Of a stretch of 64,000 nt of DNA, positions 35,609-47,065 are shown piece after piece. Origin of the DNA: Saksenaea vasiformis B4078 (Eukaryota > Mucoromycota > Mucoromycetes > Mucorales > Saksenaeaceae); contig JNDT01001814.1 in NCBI GenBank assembly GCA_000697055.1, positions 24,436 through 88,435 on the forward strand. The letters run 5' to 3'. Made by a program: the position numbers and the translations under genes. Below the pieces are notes generated by a model that saw only the letters and a list, made by a program, of their open reading frames with translations, did not search any database and was not told the origin of the DNA. Each line of letters opens with the position of its first letter. Positions within the stretch are counted from its first letter, which is position 1.

Positions 35609-36718
35609 ATGTCCACGGTAAGACGTTGCGTCATCTCACTATAGATAGAGAAAGATTCACATTACGAAATTATTAGTCATCATTAAGAACGAGTCAGGTG
35701 GAAAAGGTCCAGAAACTAGTGGAATTCACGAATTTGAGGTGACAAAGCACTTCTTCTTTTTCTCGTTTTCCTGCTGACGATTTTATACAGCGATCGAGAA
35801 GCCATTCGGATACTTCGAAACACTCAATGGGATCTCAACGCAGCGCTCAACGCATTCTACGAAACACCGACTCATAACACCGAACCGAGCCTTAAACTAT
35901 CACAGATCCAGAAAATGTTTGACAAATACGAAGACCCGGACGAAAAAGACACAATAACTGTAGACGGCTGCATGGCTCTTTGCGAGGATCTTGCTATCGA
36001 ACCGACGCATATTGAATTTTTGATCATTTCATTCCATTTGGGCGCCGAACGCATGGGCGAGTTCAAACGTGAAGGATTCTTTCAAGGCTGCATAAAACTT
36101 CAGTGCGACACCATAGAGAAATTACGAGATACCATTGGACGACTAAGATCAAATCTACAAGACGAGAATTGCTTTCGAGAACTGTATAACTACGCATTTA
36201 TTTTTGGGAGACAAGCAGGCCAAAAGAGTCTGTGTAAGTGAATTTCTGGTAAAAAAAAAAAAAGGAAAAAAAAGGAAAAAAGAACTTGGCAACGAGGTAT
36301 TCATCCGATATACTGGCAGCTTTAATTGCTGCTGTCGAGTTGTGGCGTTTACTGCTAACAGGGAGATTCCAGTACCTTGAACAATGGATTACGTTTTTGG
36401 AGGTGAGTACTAGTTGTTACCTGTCCTCTCTAACGTGTAGATACGTTAAAATAGAAACATCATGGCAAAGCGATTTCACGAGATACTTGGACATTGGTAA
36501 GTCAGCTTGTTCTTTTGCATTATTATCAATTCGAGCGCCGCTCTATTCGCATAGTTTTACGATTTTGCTAGTCAGGAAGATTTTGACCTGAACAAACACG
36601 ACGCAGAAGGCGCATGGCCGATTCTCATTGACGAGGTAAAAGTGTGATGGATTGGAAGCCATAGCATCTGATATTTTTCATTCAGTTTGTGGAGTACCTA
36701 AAACAAGAGCTAGTCTAA
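35609..36718 (+). CDS. DCN1: DCN1-like protein (cullin neddylation co-E3)
   Basis: Scaffold-type E3 that stimulates NEDD8 transfer from Ubc12 to cullins. Seven exons join in phase to 257 aa: 35609-35617, 35677-35738, 35791-36231, 36297-36402, 36455-36496, 36555-36635 and 36686-36718. The N-terminus is a UBA-like domain (LRTSQVEKVQKLVEFTNLSD then REAIRILRNTQWDLNAALNA). The PONY/DCUN1 domain follows: MFDKYEDPDEKDTITVDGCM, LAFHLGA-type IISFHLGAERMGEFKREGFF, ELYNYAFIFG, LTGRFQYLEQWITFLE, KAISRDTWTLFYDFAS, and the closing acidic block EDFDLNKHDAEGAWPILIDE FVEYLKQELV. Length and order match DCN1 proteins. Exon 1 is only nine nucleotides, and the fourth exon depends on a gtgtaa donor chosen to keep phase. 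Confidence 0.94.
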
Positions 36719-37600
36719 GAAGGCAGATATCCAATTTTATGGATCAGCCGAATAAATGTAAACTTGTTTCTTTTGTTCTGATCAACGACGATGCTGTATT
36801 GAGCAGTATAACTTATCTATAACTTCTCACTCAATGGTCTTAAAGGCCGAAGCTGAATTAATTGCTTTGATTACAAGTATAACCTCAAACTTATCTTACG
36901 TCTAGTTTTTACGTTCGATAGTCCTCGTAAGAGCCGATTTTGGATATTGTTACAGCCATGACCCTACAGACAATTACTGTCACTGTTGAAACTCGTTAAA
37001 TTACAGTTGCTATTTATTGAAAAAGAAAACAAACATGAACCTAGCATACCAAAAGAACTACGCTTCGAAAGTGCAAAGTTTATCCGGAAGTAAAGCCAGA
37101 TAATCCAAATAGACGCAAAATCATAGCAAAAATCCGATGAAATGCAAAAGGTTTGGATTCCCGTCTGGAATGAATCATCATTACTGAAGGGCAAATTTAA
37201 GGCTATCGCTTTGTCGTAGTGAAAAGGATGCCATATAGACGAAAGCCAAACAGTAACAGTAGCAATAGAGCGGCGTTAGATGAAAAAAATATAGCTGCTT
37301 AGGTATCTGAAAATTCATTTTGGTTACATTCCCTTAAGCACCCATGCAAAGGAAGTCTGTGGGGTTGTCAGACATGGTCATGTAGAAAATGAGTAAAGTA
37401 CATAACGGAAGGCAGCGCATCCAAAGTTCGCGGGTATGGGGAGGCGGGAACGCCCATCTCAGAGATTACAAGTCACTTGTGGCTTGTTTTGGCCGGGGGG
37501 AGCCCATTCGTCTCCAAAACAACACGACCCTTCGCTTCACTTTAACAGTCTACTATCCCCCTTTTTTCTCCCCGCTCTATATATATCCATTTCAGTAATT
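36719..37600. other. intergenic, no supported gene
   Basis: About 0.9 kb. A minus-strand frame at 36964-37194 has no recognisable features. Close to the QCR6 start the sequence ctctatatatatccat (about 37575-37590) is a plausible TATA-like element. Confidence 0.45.
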
Positions 37601-38077
37601 ATGGGTCTTACCGAACTCTTGTCCAGCTTCATTCCTACCGTCTACGCGGAAGAAGAAGAGCCCGTTGAGGAAGTCGAGGCTGTCGAAGAAGAAGAGGAGG
37701 AGGAAGAAGAGCCCGAGGATCCCAAGGAGGCCATTATGGAGGGTAATGTAACCCCATGACGCGCATTAGGAAAACTCACGCGTCAGCTTTACTAGAATGC
37801 GCAACCGAATGCAGTGCTCTTAAGAAGCACCTTGACGAGTGCAACGAGCGTGTGGAGAACGGCTCTAGCGAGAACTGTACGGATATATATCGAAAAGAAA
37901 GAGGATAGCAGAGAACTGATAAGCGTGATCTTTAATAGGTATCGAGGAGTTTTTCCACTTCATGCACTGCGCTGACGAATGTGTAAGTTTATCATCTCAT
38001 TTGGATATCGTTATCACGTATTTATGCTATGGTTATCTATTTAGGCTGCTCCCAAGATCTTTGCCGCTACCAAATAA
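37601..38077 (+). CDS. QCR6: ubiquinol-cytochrome c reductase hinge protein
   Basis: Acidic subunit of respiratory complex III that helps cytochrome c docking on the intermembrane-space face. Exons 37601-37742, 37796-37876, 37939-37982 and 38045-38077 give 99 aa. The N-terminus has a run of Glu (VEEVEAVEEEEEEEEEPEDP), characteristic of the hinge protein. Then come the paired-cysteine helices: ECATECSALKKHLDECNERV and CIEEFFHFMHCADECAAPKI, the latter being the family signature with the conserved C-x9-C-like spacing, ending FAATK. Exons and phases are consistent. It is convergent with RPL43, with stops 168 bp apart. Confidence 0.94.
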
Positions 38078-38245
38078 ACTGGAAGGTGTATCCTCAACGT
38101 AGACTACAAAATAAAAAGCAACTACAACGCCAACTATGTCCGCTTGGAAGCGCCAAGCTGTTCTTCTTTTTTTCCTTTTTGCTTAGTTTTCAGTGTTTTT
38201 TTTTATTTGACAAGGTTGATGTAAGAAGGCAAAGGATGTTCCTTT

Positions 38246-38778
38246 TTAGATTTCGGCCATTTCACGAAGACGACGAACGGTCGAACGCACAGTAGCAGCA
38301 GCAGTGGTACTAGAGAAATTCAATAAGTTTCTTTTGCACCGAAAAAAAAAGAAAATCATTTTGAACTTACGAGACAGTATAAGCACCACCAGCCATGATC
38401 TTCTTGCAACCCTTGCACTTCCAGATACCAACAGCAGTACGCTTAACGGCGTCCTACAAATAATAGGTTCGTCATTCGCTTCGTCCATGGACAAATGGTT
38501 TCTTTTTTATACCTTGCCGCAGAAGGTACAAGTGTACTTGGCGTGCTGGGTGATTTCCATCTTCTTCACCTGCTTTCTAAGCGAGGCACCGTAACGAGTG
38601 CCGTACTTGCCGGTGATTCCAACTGTCATTCATTTCAGTAAGCTCCGGTCCAACACGTCGTCCGTATCTGTGTTCTTTTTACCTTTCTTGGTACGCTTGG
38701 CCTAAAAAAAGATATCAATTCATTTCTGACTCATACAATGGATGAATGGATGGATGGATGGATCAACTACGTTACCAT
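38246..38778 (-). CDS. RPL43: 60S ribosomal protein eL43 (L37Ae)
   Basis: Zinc-ribbon protein of the large ribosomal subunit. Five exons (minus): 38778-38776, 38701-38683, 38622-38513, 38453-38371 and 38309-38246, giving 92 aa, the family size. The sequence reads [60 protein letters not shown] and [20 protein letters not shown], then [12 protein letters not shown]. The CxxC...CxxC zinc site (TFCGK preceded by YTC, and WKCKGC) is intact. The start codon forms the whole coding part of exon 1 and is followed directly by the gtaacg donor; exon 2 is only 19 nt. Intron placement right after ATG is common in ribosomal protein genes. Confidence 0.95.
38740..38764. repeat. (ATGG)n microsatellite
   Basis: About six imperfect tandem ATGG/ATGA units lie within the first intron of the eL43 gene, just downstream of its ATG exon on the minus strand. 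Confidence 0.8.
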
Positions 38779-39679
38779 TTGATGGAGAGGGGGAGGATGG
38801 ACGGTGCTGGAGCTCATCCGACCAAAGGTCGACAATCCAAAATTGGAAATCGGAGGTTCAAGCGGGAGATAAGTAGTACAGGTTTCGTTGTTGGGATCAT
38901 CACAAAGAAAAATTGAAATACAGGCAGGAGAAAATTGATGAAGGTAGTACAATTAAAAGGGAAAGGAGGAAGATACAATTGGAAGAAAAAATTACATCAA
39001 ATTCAAGCGAGATCATACACAGAGAAACGGATGAGTAAAGTTTGTTCAGCCGTGATCAACTCACCGAGCACAAGTTAGGCACTTGTGCGTTCTTCTCCAT
39101 ACGCGGTAACAGAAAGATATCAAACGTTGTCTAGATTGCGCTCTTTAATATGTCTGAATCTGGGTCACTGCTTGGGCAGCAACAAATGGTGTGGTGCCCA
39201 ACAAGAGCAACGCCAAGCGAACAATTTGACTTAAACAAAGGATACATCTTTGATCAATGTTCTCTCAAAGGTATATGGGCGGTATTACTGTGATAGCAAT
39301 GCTACCCCGTTAATGGCCCTTTTGATTTAGACATGAGGCGTAATCGATGTTCAAAAGTGGAGGTCACCTTCACTTCGATTAAATTAACGTACGGAACACG
39401 TTAATGAAAGCATTGGATATATAAACCGATACAATGTAGACTAATCAGATTAGTTTATAAGTCTTCTGAGTCGTCAGATTTGGGCAGGAGACCTGCTTAA
39501 GGCTGGAGCGTGCGTCCACTGTTTGTAAAATAGCCAATGCGCTTTGAATATTGCAATAAAGACTTTATAATTTTTTTTACAGGAGGATGGTGACATATTC
39601 AATTTATAACAAATGCTTTTTTAGGAGAAAGTTTCAATGCATTTCGTTTTCTACTGTAGACTATAGTACATGTTTTTTT
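38779..39679. other. eL43 upstream region and 3' flank of asparagine synthetase
   Basis: About 0.9 kb without a supported gene. It should contain the eL43 5' leader and promoter on the minus strand, and the transcript end of the asparagine synthetase gene, whose promoter lies on the far side near 41.7 kb. Confidence 0.5.
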
Positions 39680-41650
39680 TTACTGTTGATTCTTTTCGTT
39701 GTAGGCAGCGTCGTGAACCTTTTGGGCACGACCAGAGGGATCCTCAGGACAACCCCAGTCGGCACGGGGAATCCATCGCACAACGCTGGCGGTACATGCC
39801 TCCTGAGGGAACCATTGTTCGAACATCACTCGGTACATGAATGCTTCCTTGGTTGTAGGTGTATCCTTAGTCCATCTTTGGGCTGCCGTTGCGAACTCCG
39901 CATCGCTGACCTTGGTTTCGCTGGTCTCCTTCAATGTATCAATCCAGCTATAACCGACACCATCAGAGAATTGTTCCTTCTGCCTCCACAGAACGCTATC
40001 AGGCAAGTAAGGCTTGGCGTCAGGTTCGTCGGATGTGTCAAAGGCCTTGCGCAGGATGTACTTCTCCATGCGACCCTTGGAACGATCATGTAATTTATCA
40101 GTTGGGTCAATGTTCATGGCGGTCTCCAAGAATTGCTTGTCCAAAAATGGAACACGGGCTTCAAGACCCCATGCCATGGTGGATTTGTTAGCGCGAAGAC
40201 AGTCAGCAGTATGCAAGTTCTTGACGCGTGTCACAGTCTCGGAATGGAACGATGCAGCATCAGGAGCATAATTGAAGTACAGATAACCACCGAAAACTTC
40301 GTCCGCACCCTCACCAGACAAAACCATCTTCACACCCATAGCCTTGATCTTGCGAGACAAAAGATACATAGGTGTAGAAGCACGAATGGTTGTGACGTCA
40401 TAGGTTTCCAAATGATAGATCACATCGCTGACAGCGTCCAAAGCCTCTTGAATGGTGAAAGTAAATTCGTGATGGATGGTGTTAAGATGCTTTGCGACTT
40501 CACGGGCAGCAATCAGATCGGGTGCTCCCGGAAGACCGATAGAGAACGAATGCAGGCGTGGCCACAATGCAGGTCCGCCTAGTAAAAAAGAAAAAAAAAT
40601 CAAAATCAGCTTTCTGCAAAAAACAAAAAAAGAAACACGCGCGTGCAGATGCGGATATCTGATCTCTCTACTTACTCTCATCAAAACCGTCGTTTCCTTG
40701 GCGTGTAATACCAGAAGCAATCTTATCGGTTTCTCTGGCAGCAATGGCAGCAATCAAACTTGAGTCAAGACCTCCAGACAAAAGTACACCATAAGGCACT
40801 TCAGCCATCAATCTCTTGCGCACCGCTCTTTCCAAGTCCTCCCGCAAGAGCTTGTAATCCACAGACTTTGTAGGGACACGGCTCTCCTCCCACCAGGAAG
40901 GAGTGAAATAACGGACAGTCTCGTTGGTTTCGGAGTCATAGACGTGTCCAGGTGGGAAAGCAAGAATCTTATCACAGTCTTCATTCAATGATTTGAGTTC
41001 CGAAGCGAAATAGACAGTGCCAGGCATCTTGGAGTTCCAGCCATAGTACAACGTGGTGATACCGATTGGATCACGAGCAGCAATAACACGGTTGCGCTTG
41101 ACATCCAGCAGCACAAACGAAAACATACCATCCAGATGTGGCACGAGACCCTTGTCCATCTCCTTGTACTACATTTCATATGTCAGCCATTTCTTATCTA
41201 CCGTGGTACGCTTCTAATCTTACCATGTGCATAATGACTTCACAATCAGAGTGTGTTTGGAAAGTATGCTTTTCCTTAAGGCCGGCTCTCAATTGCTTAT
41301 GGTTGTAAATTTCGCCATTGACACAGAGAACCAAGCTCTCATCTTCGCTGACAAGAGGCTGGGCACCGGAATCTAAAGAAAACCGCATTCAGATATATGT
41401 ACTCCTTTACGTAGAAAGATTTACTTACCAACACCAACGATAGCCAAACGTTCATGGGCAAAGATGTGGTTCTTTACGTGATAACAACCAGACCAATCAG
41501 GGCCACGATGTCGGATCCTATGGTATTGGAATGAATACAAACGAACACCTTTTTAGCTTTGTAAGCTTACTTTTTCGAGAGGTATAGTGCACGCTGACGA
41601 TAGCTTTCAGCATCACCCTGGTAGTTATAGACGCAAAAAATACCACACAT
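39680..41650 (-). CDS. ASN1: asparagine synthetase (glutamine-hydrolysing)
   Basis: Converts aspartate, glutamine and ATP to asparagine in the cytosol. Five exons (minus): 41650-41571, 41517-41429, 41372-41224, 41168-40676 and 40578-39680, giving 569 aa, the class usual size. The protein starts MCGIF, so Cys2 is available as the glutaminase nucleophile after Met removal. The N-terminal Ntn domain shows [18 protein letters not shown] and [10 protein letters not shown]. The synthetase domain shows the ATP-pyrophosphatase P-loop [19 protein letters not shown], then [47 protein letters not shown] and [12 protein letters not shown]. All key residues visible by eye are present. Confidence 0.97.
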
Positions 41651-44600
41651 GATGGAACAAGTACAGAAGGGAAAAGAAAAACTGTGAAATGAAATCCATG
41701 TAAAAGAAATTTTTTATACCTCTTCTTTGGACTCGGATCGCCGTTTAAAATTCGCGTTTAAACAACCGAAACACTTCCCTTTTATTCCTCACTCATTATG
41801 TTGTTTCTTCTATTTCTTCTCATACGCTAAGCATTGTCAATGTCAGTCCCCTATTTACTTGCAATTTTCTGAAATAATTTGAACGATTTTTCGATGTATT
41901 CATCTACAGATTGAAGATCGCGGCACTGGTGTAACACGACATTGCCCATCGTGACTCACTGGATAATCCTTCCTAATCGGGTTAATAAGCCACTTCTTGT
42001 GCGACACCAAGATGCGTCTTTCCTTCGCCCCCGGATATCGCTCCGCTTATTTACTGATCTGTTGGAGTATTTCGTAAAATGACATTGTGGAACGATATTG
42101 CGCAAACAAATGGAGATAATGCCAGTTTTCTCTACGTGAAGCAAGAGCTACGGTCAATAGTCTGTTTACAAGTGCTATTCTGTTGGAATTCTCCGACGCA
42201 TGTGTCCGGATCAATTCGGAAAGCAAAGAAGTGTTCCATTCAAAGCATTGACCTCAGACCAAAAAAAAAAAAAAAAGCAGTTAGCGTGTGGTTTCTCAAA
42301 TAATTGACAAAAAACGCCACTTTACATTGTTCAAGCAGTTATATGAGAACGGAGCAGGGAGTATGCACCCTCATCATAACACTTGCAAATAATGAATTGT
42401 ATGATGCTATTCGCAGTAAGGTTCAGGTCCTGATCTGACACAAACGTAGAACTGCCAACCATCAGATACTAATTCTAATTTGATCCGCAGTGCTGCTCTT
42501 GGGAACCTTCTGGAAGTTACCATAAGGCCTACTTGATCCAAGCTATATTCGATTCAGACCAGCATTGTAACGGTGAATTCATGAGCATAGCTTGTAAAGT
42601 TGGTTGAACTGCAATCACACATGAAAAAAAAAAAAAAATTTCATTGCCGCGTTTGTGGCGCGTCTTGGACTGTGTCTTAATGCAGACCAAATGCATATCA
42701 TTATATGGTCACTTGCATCTATGGGGCAAGTCACCTATACTTAACAATTACATGATTTACTGCCAGATTGATATATAGGAAATTCTTTTATTGAAGTGTT
42801 AAGAAGCATCCAGCGATGCAATTTGTACTTTCTGACTTTTTCTCTGCATTCAAGCCGGAATACCCTTGATGGCATGCAGAGCTGTCTCGTCAGGTCTCTC
42901 TTAAATTTTCTTATTGTTGCAAGTGATACACTGCCCAAAAAAATTGGTAGATTCTCTTTCAACTCTCTGAATGAATAGTTGCACTGTCCTTTAGCCACCT
43001 GTCTTCTTGCATTAACTCTTATCATAGCTGCAAAGTAAGTTGATATATGGTGATGGTAAGTAGATAACCCTGAAATTGTTCGGTACAATATTTATCCATA
43101 TACTTTCAAACTGCCAATTTTTGCCTTTTCTTGAGAGAACTGATCAAAATCTTATGTAGCCATCAACTCAAAAAAAAATAGATAAAACTATTTTTAATCA
43201 TGCTATAATTGTCTCTATCTATTGGTAGTCATGTTAAATTGCGTTTATCAAGAGAAATAGCAGCTCAAAGTTGGAGTAAAAAATCGTTGAGTATAGGTGA
43301 CTTGCACCATACTGTGTTCCTTGAAACACAATGGGCGTCTGTACACTATATACTAGTCGATTTTCGGACTGGGAGACGATTATGTATCTACAAAACCTCT
43401 GGATATCCTCCTCAGACGTTATTTATTTGCCTAATTTCAAGTGTATCAACGGCCTATGGCCCATCGTCATCGTAATGCAAACGAGGATAGATTGGCTTTT
43501 TATGAAAAGGACTGTACATTACTATTAAAATGAAAGCAACTACTTCTGGTCTGCCAGCTGCGAGCGCTGGGCACAAAAGTGCGTGTTACTCGAGAAGGAT
43601 TTGATTGCGAACTTTATTAAAGAATCACTGGAACCCAATCAGCGACTTGGCATGTTTTTCTATCCAGCAAGAAAGACATGTACTTGCATTTTGAGGAATA
43701 TAACGCTCCTTGGCTGCTGAATTCTTTTCTACTGGCATGCAACCTCTATCCGGAAAATGCCTTTTGCGAAACCAGGATGCTAGATATATCCTCCTCGATG
43801 TCTGTGATTCAGCTGTAAAACAGTTCAAAATGATCATCAAATATTCCGAGGACACACAAAAGGGTTGCAAAAGTCACTAACTATGCAAATAATGGGATCT
43901 ATTCTCTGAACAGCCAAAAGAGATGATTTGAAAAGGAAGGGAAATCGGTGGCGTTGAACCTGTTGAGATCGTTGAGAATGCTGATCCAGCATTTCGTGCA
44001 AAATTTTATGGAGCAGAATATTGGGAAAATGAAGTGGGAAAGCTGCTACGGTGAATGACACTAGACGCTGTGTCTCTCAGCGTGTCCACTCTCATCCGAT
44101 CTAAGGTAAACGCAACTAGAAGAACCCTTGACACCGCAACACGAAAAAAAAAAGGAAAAAGAAATGGATAATGCACTTACTTCGTCACAAAACGCCTCAA
44201 TATGCCATACGGTCCTCTGGAACATATCAGAAAGAGTCTACATCCCGTGTATCACCTCTCTGCAACTCAGTCAAGATTTTCCAAAGTTACAGGATACCGC
44301 GAAGCACCAGCAAAGCTGCAGCACAATTTGGAAGAGGTTACATCAGCGCTACAGGAAACAACATCTATATCATGTGTAATATGTGTGATCATTTTGGCTT
44401 CAAGTAGCCAGAATTCATAAAGAGAAAAGATGCCCTCGGAAAAAATCCCAGCTCTGCTTGCGTCTCCGATTCGTATGCATATGCATCGTTTGCTTTGAGT
44501 ACATTTTAGTCACATAAGAGTTCATTCTTTTTTTTTCTTGAATTGTTAACGACCAAGAAGAGAGAAAAGTGGGGATAAAATTGTTATGACGATCATTTAA

Positions 44601-46979
44601 TGTTACTTTTTACCAAATCTCAGCACCCAAAATTATGTCATGGTATGTGCAACTTGATGGGACTACAAAGTCAACGTAACACCAGGCAAGCAACGCCTCA
44701 CATAAGGACGGTGATAGTAAAGAACGGAAGAAAACGTGATGGTAGGAGCAAACACAGACAAAACGAAGATAACGATAGATTCAGAAACGACAATAGCGAA
44801 GTACTAACTATGCTAAAGACAGGTAGGATATCATAAATAGCTGCAATAAGCCTGCATATAGTTTGGCGATCTGGAACGAACCGTAATGTTCTGAAGGCTA
44901 TATACGAGAATCCAGCGAGATGAACCTCTGAACCACAAATATCATGGAGCAAGTGCTGTGGCACGATCACTTGAGTACGGCGCGAAAGTAATATATGTTT
45001 TTGATCCCTGCCTAAAATCTACATCAACCATGTAAATGTTGTTTATGTCTTTCTGTCCATGGAGGCTCTGCAGGTCGAAGATAACGTGGGATCATTTTAG
45101 CTTGGCGCTGGAAAGACTCGAGACGACCTTGATAAACTGAACGTTGATGAATTGAATATCTTTTCGCACATTCGACATCAGAGCATTATTTTATTTTACT
45201 GCCCTATTGTTCGTCACGAAGCTACGAGCGTGAGAAATACAAATATCGCACAGTGATTGCCTGGAGTTCCGAGCGTAAACCGGGTTCTAGACCTATGCGA
45301 GTATACGCCCTTCTCCCTGGTTGAGCGAGTTCTAGTGCAGTTGTTTCCTTATTTTAACTAAGCAGTATCTACCATTAAGGTAAAATGTAGTGAATTCGTC
45401 AGTCTTCATTCTGCAGAGAAGGTCGCGAATGATATATTGTTTAGCGAAAGAGAGCTGATGTGTGGCTGATCGCGGTGATAGTGTTCCCAATAATCATGCC
45501 AAGAGTATATGGCTTATCAGTAATTATTGTGTAATGTGCCGGAAGATATCTTTATGATATCTCCTGTGGATGGGAAACCGTGCTACAATGCGATCCTCAA
45601 CTAAGGAGGGCATTACCAGCTTGAGGCACTTTTTACTGATCAAATTATTCCAGTTCATCGCATGCATGACCTGAACCACCAGCTATCGATTTCTGTGACG
45701 ATTTTGATTGTCTAATGTGTATTTTCAAAAGAAATGAAGGATCAACTGCATGGACACATAGAGGCTGGATCAAATACGATCGGAAAAGTAGCATCAGTTT
45801 CATCGACGCAAAAATAAACATGGAATACGTACATGGGAACTTCACGCAACCATAGTCTATCGATAGTGCGGGTGTTATCTAAGCAAGGACTATTTATTAA
45901 TATGATGCTTATTCGGATCCGTATGGAAATCCGGTTAATCCTATTGACAAAGTTTTTGTGCAGCGTGATCACTGTAGGAAACCAGTTTGGGCGTAGGACA
46001 TGTAGCCACATCTAAGGATTAGAACTAGCTGCAGGCTGTCGGCTGTGTTTACCCGTCTCGCGGTATGACGAAAGCTACCTATCTCACTTAAATTAGGGAA
46101 CAAACTTTATCAAGGATGTGCCGTGCAGGCCAAAACTGGAAACTTTACACTTTTGGATAAATTTATTGCGATAAAGCACTTATGGTGAGTAAGGGTCCTG
46201 CTGACACTCTAGATATTAAGGACTTCTTCTTCTAACACCATGCTATTTAGTTTCTAGAGATCAAAGACATGGTTAAAATCCCGCTAGCCTGATGTTTGGA
46301 TAGTTTGTCTGATGACATGTTGGCTGAATCCGGGATCAGTCAGGAATCAGAGCGAAACAAGTAAAAGATTCTAAGTAGCTATGTAAAGTGAAACCTAAAC
46401 TTTGGGAAGGTTTCGCTGTGATCAAACAGCGGCACATGTGAGTCAATAAGACCTGCGAATGTTACATAGATGACAGTTTTTGGGAAACACCCTACTTGAA
46501 AAAGTCTGCGTTTGTACTTATTTTTGCTGTGCCAACCAATTGAGCGTGATGGTTTCACTATTGGATGCGTCGTCGTTTGACAAAAAAAGAAAACAGATTC
46601 CGCCTAAAACATGGTGCCCTCTCTCCGCCCCGTTCCCACAACGATAGAAAAAAAAGACTTAAAACGCGTTAAAAGGAAGTCATATGCCTACGCTCTGTGA
46701 AACAGGTCATCATGGAGTAGAGCAACGGTAACAATAGTAACCTGTCAAACACAAAGTTAGGTGGTTTCGTATAACACTTGAGATGTTTTGGATCTGGAGC
46801 AGAGCTGCACCAATATCATTGGGTTGTTACTTGTCTGGGGAAAGAACAAGGCCATCTGCCGATGGTAGCACAGACCTAGGTTGCGCAATATCACGCAATG
46901 TTCCGAAAGGCGTATTGTTTTTGCCCCAATAGTCGACCTCCCCGCAGTTCCGATCTACCAGGAACGGAGGGAAAAACCT
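41651..46979. other. 5.3-kb gene-poor region
   Basis: The longest stretch without an intact gene. Apart from decayed coding sequence at 43.5-44.4 kb (listed separately), frames are short and motif-free, such as 42741-43088 minus and 44600-44836 plus. Poly-A/T tracts occur near 42260 and 42625. The right end (about 46600-47000) is the likely promoter region of the transporter gene. Confidence 0.45.
43530..44420 (+). pseudogene. decayed protein-coding sequence of unknown family
   Basis: Protein-like translations appear in sequence on the plus strand but in shifting frames. The first is SNYFWSASCERWAQKCVLLE followed by DLIANFIKESLEPNQRLGMF. After a one-base slip at a T run near 43652 comes KKDMYLHFEEYNAPWLLNSF followed by LACNLYPENAFCETRML. 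Further on is PVEIVENADPAFRAKFYGAE with a TGA after KLLR, and then YGPLEHIRKSLHPVYHLSAT with a helical follow-on to about 44390. Several frame changes have no GT-AG pair to explain them. I do not recognise the family and consider this a disrupted gene or an old mobile-element gene. Confidence 0.35.
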
Positions 46980-47065
46980 AACGCCGACTTGAATCCTGAC
47001 ATATAATTTCTCGCAGCGCTCGAATTTTTTTCTTCTTCCTCCGCATCTCTTTCCTTCCTTCCAAC

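Noticed and set aside
35131..35634. A longer AIM24 start upstream of 35415
   Set aside because: It would run into the divergent DCN1 start region and places a non-presequence ahead of the typical Arg-rich leader at 35415.
39587..40763. Several long plus-strand frames across asparagine synthetase
   Set aside because: They are antisense to conserved synthetase motifs and have no motifs of their own.
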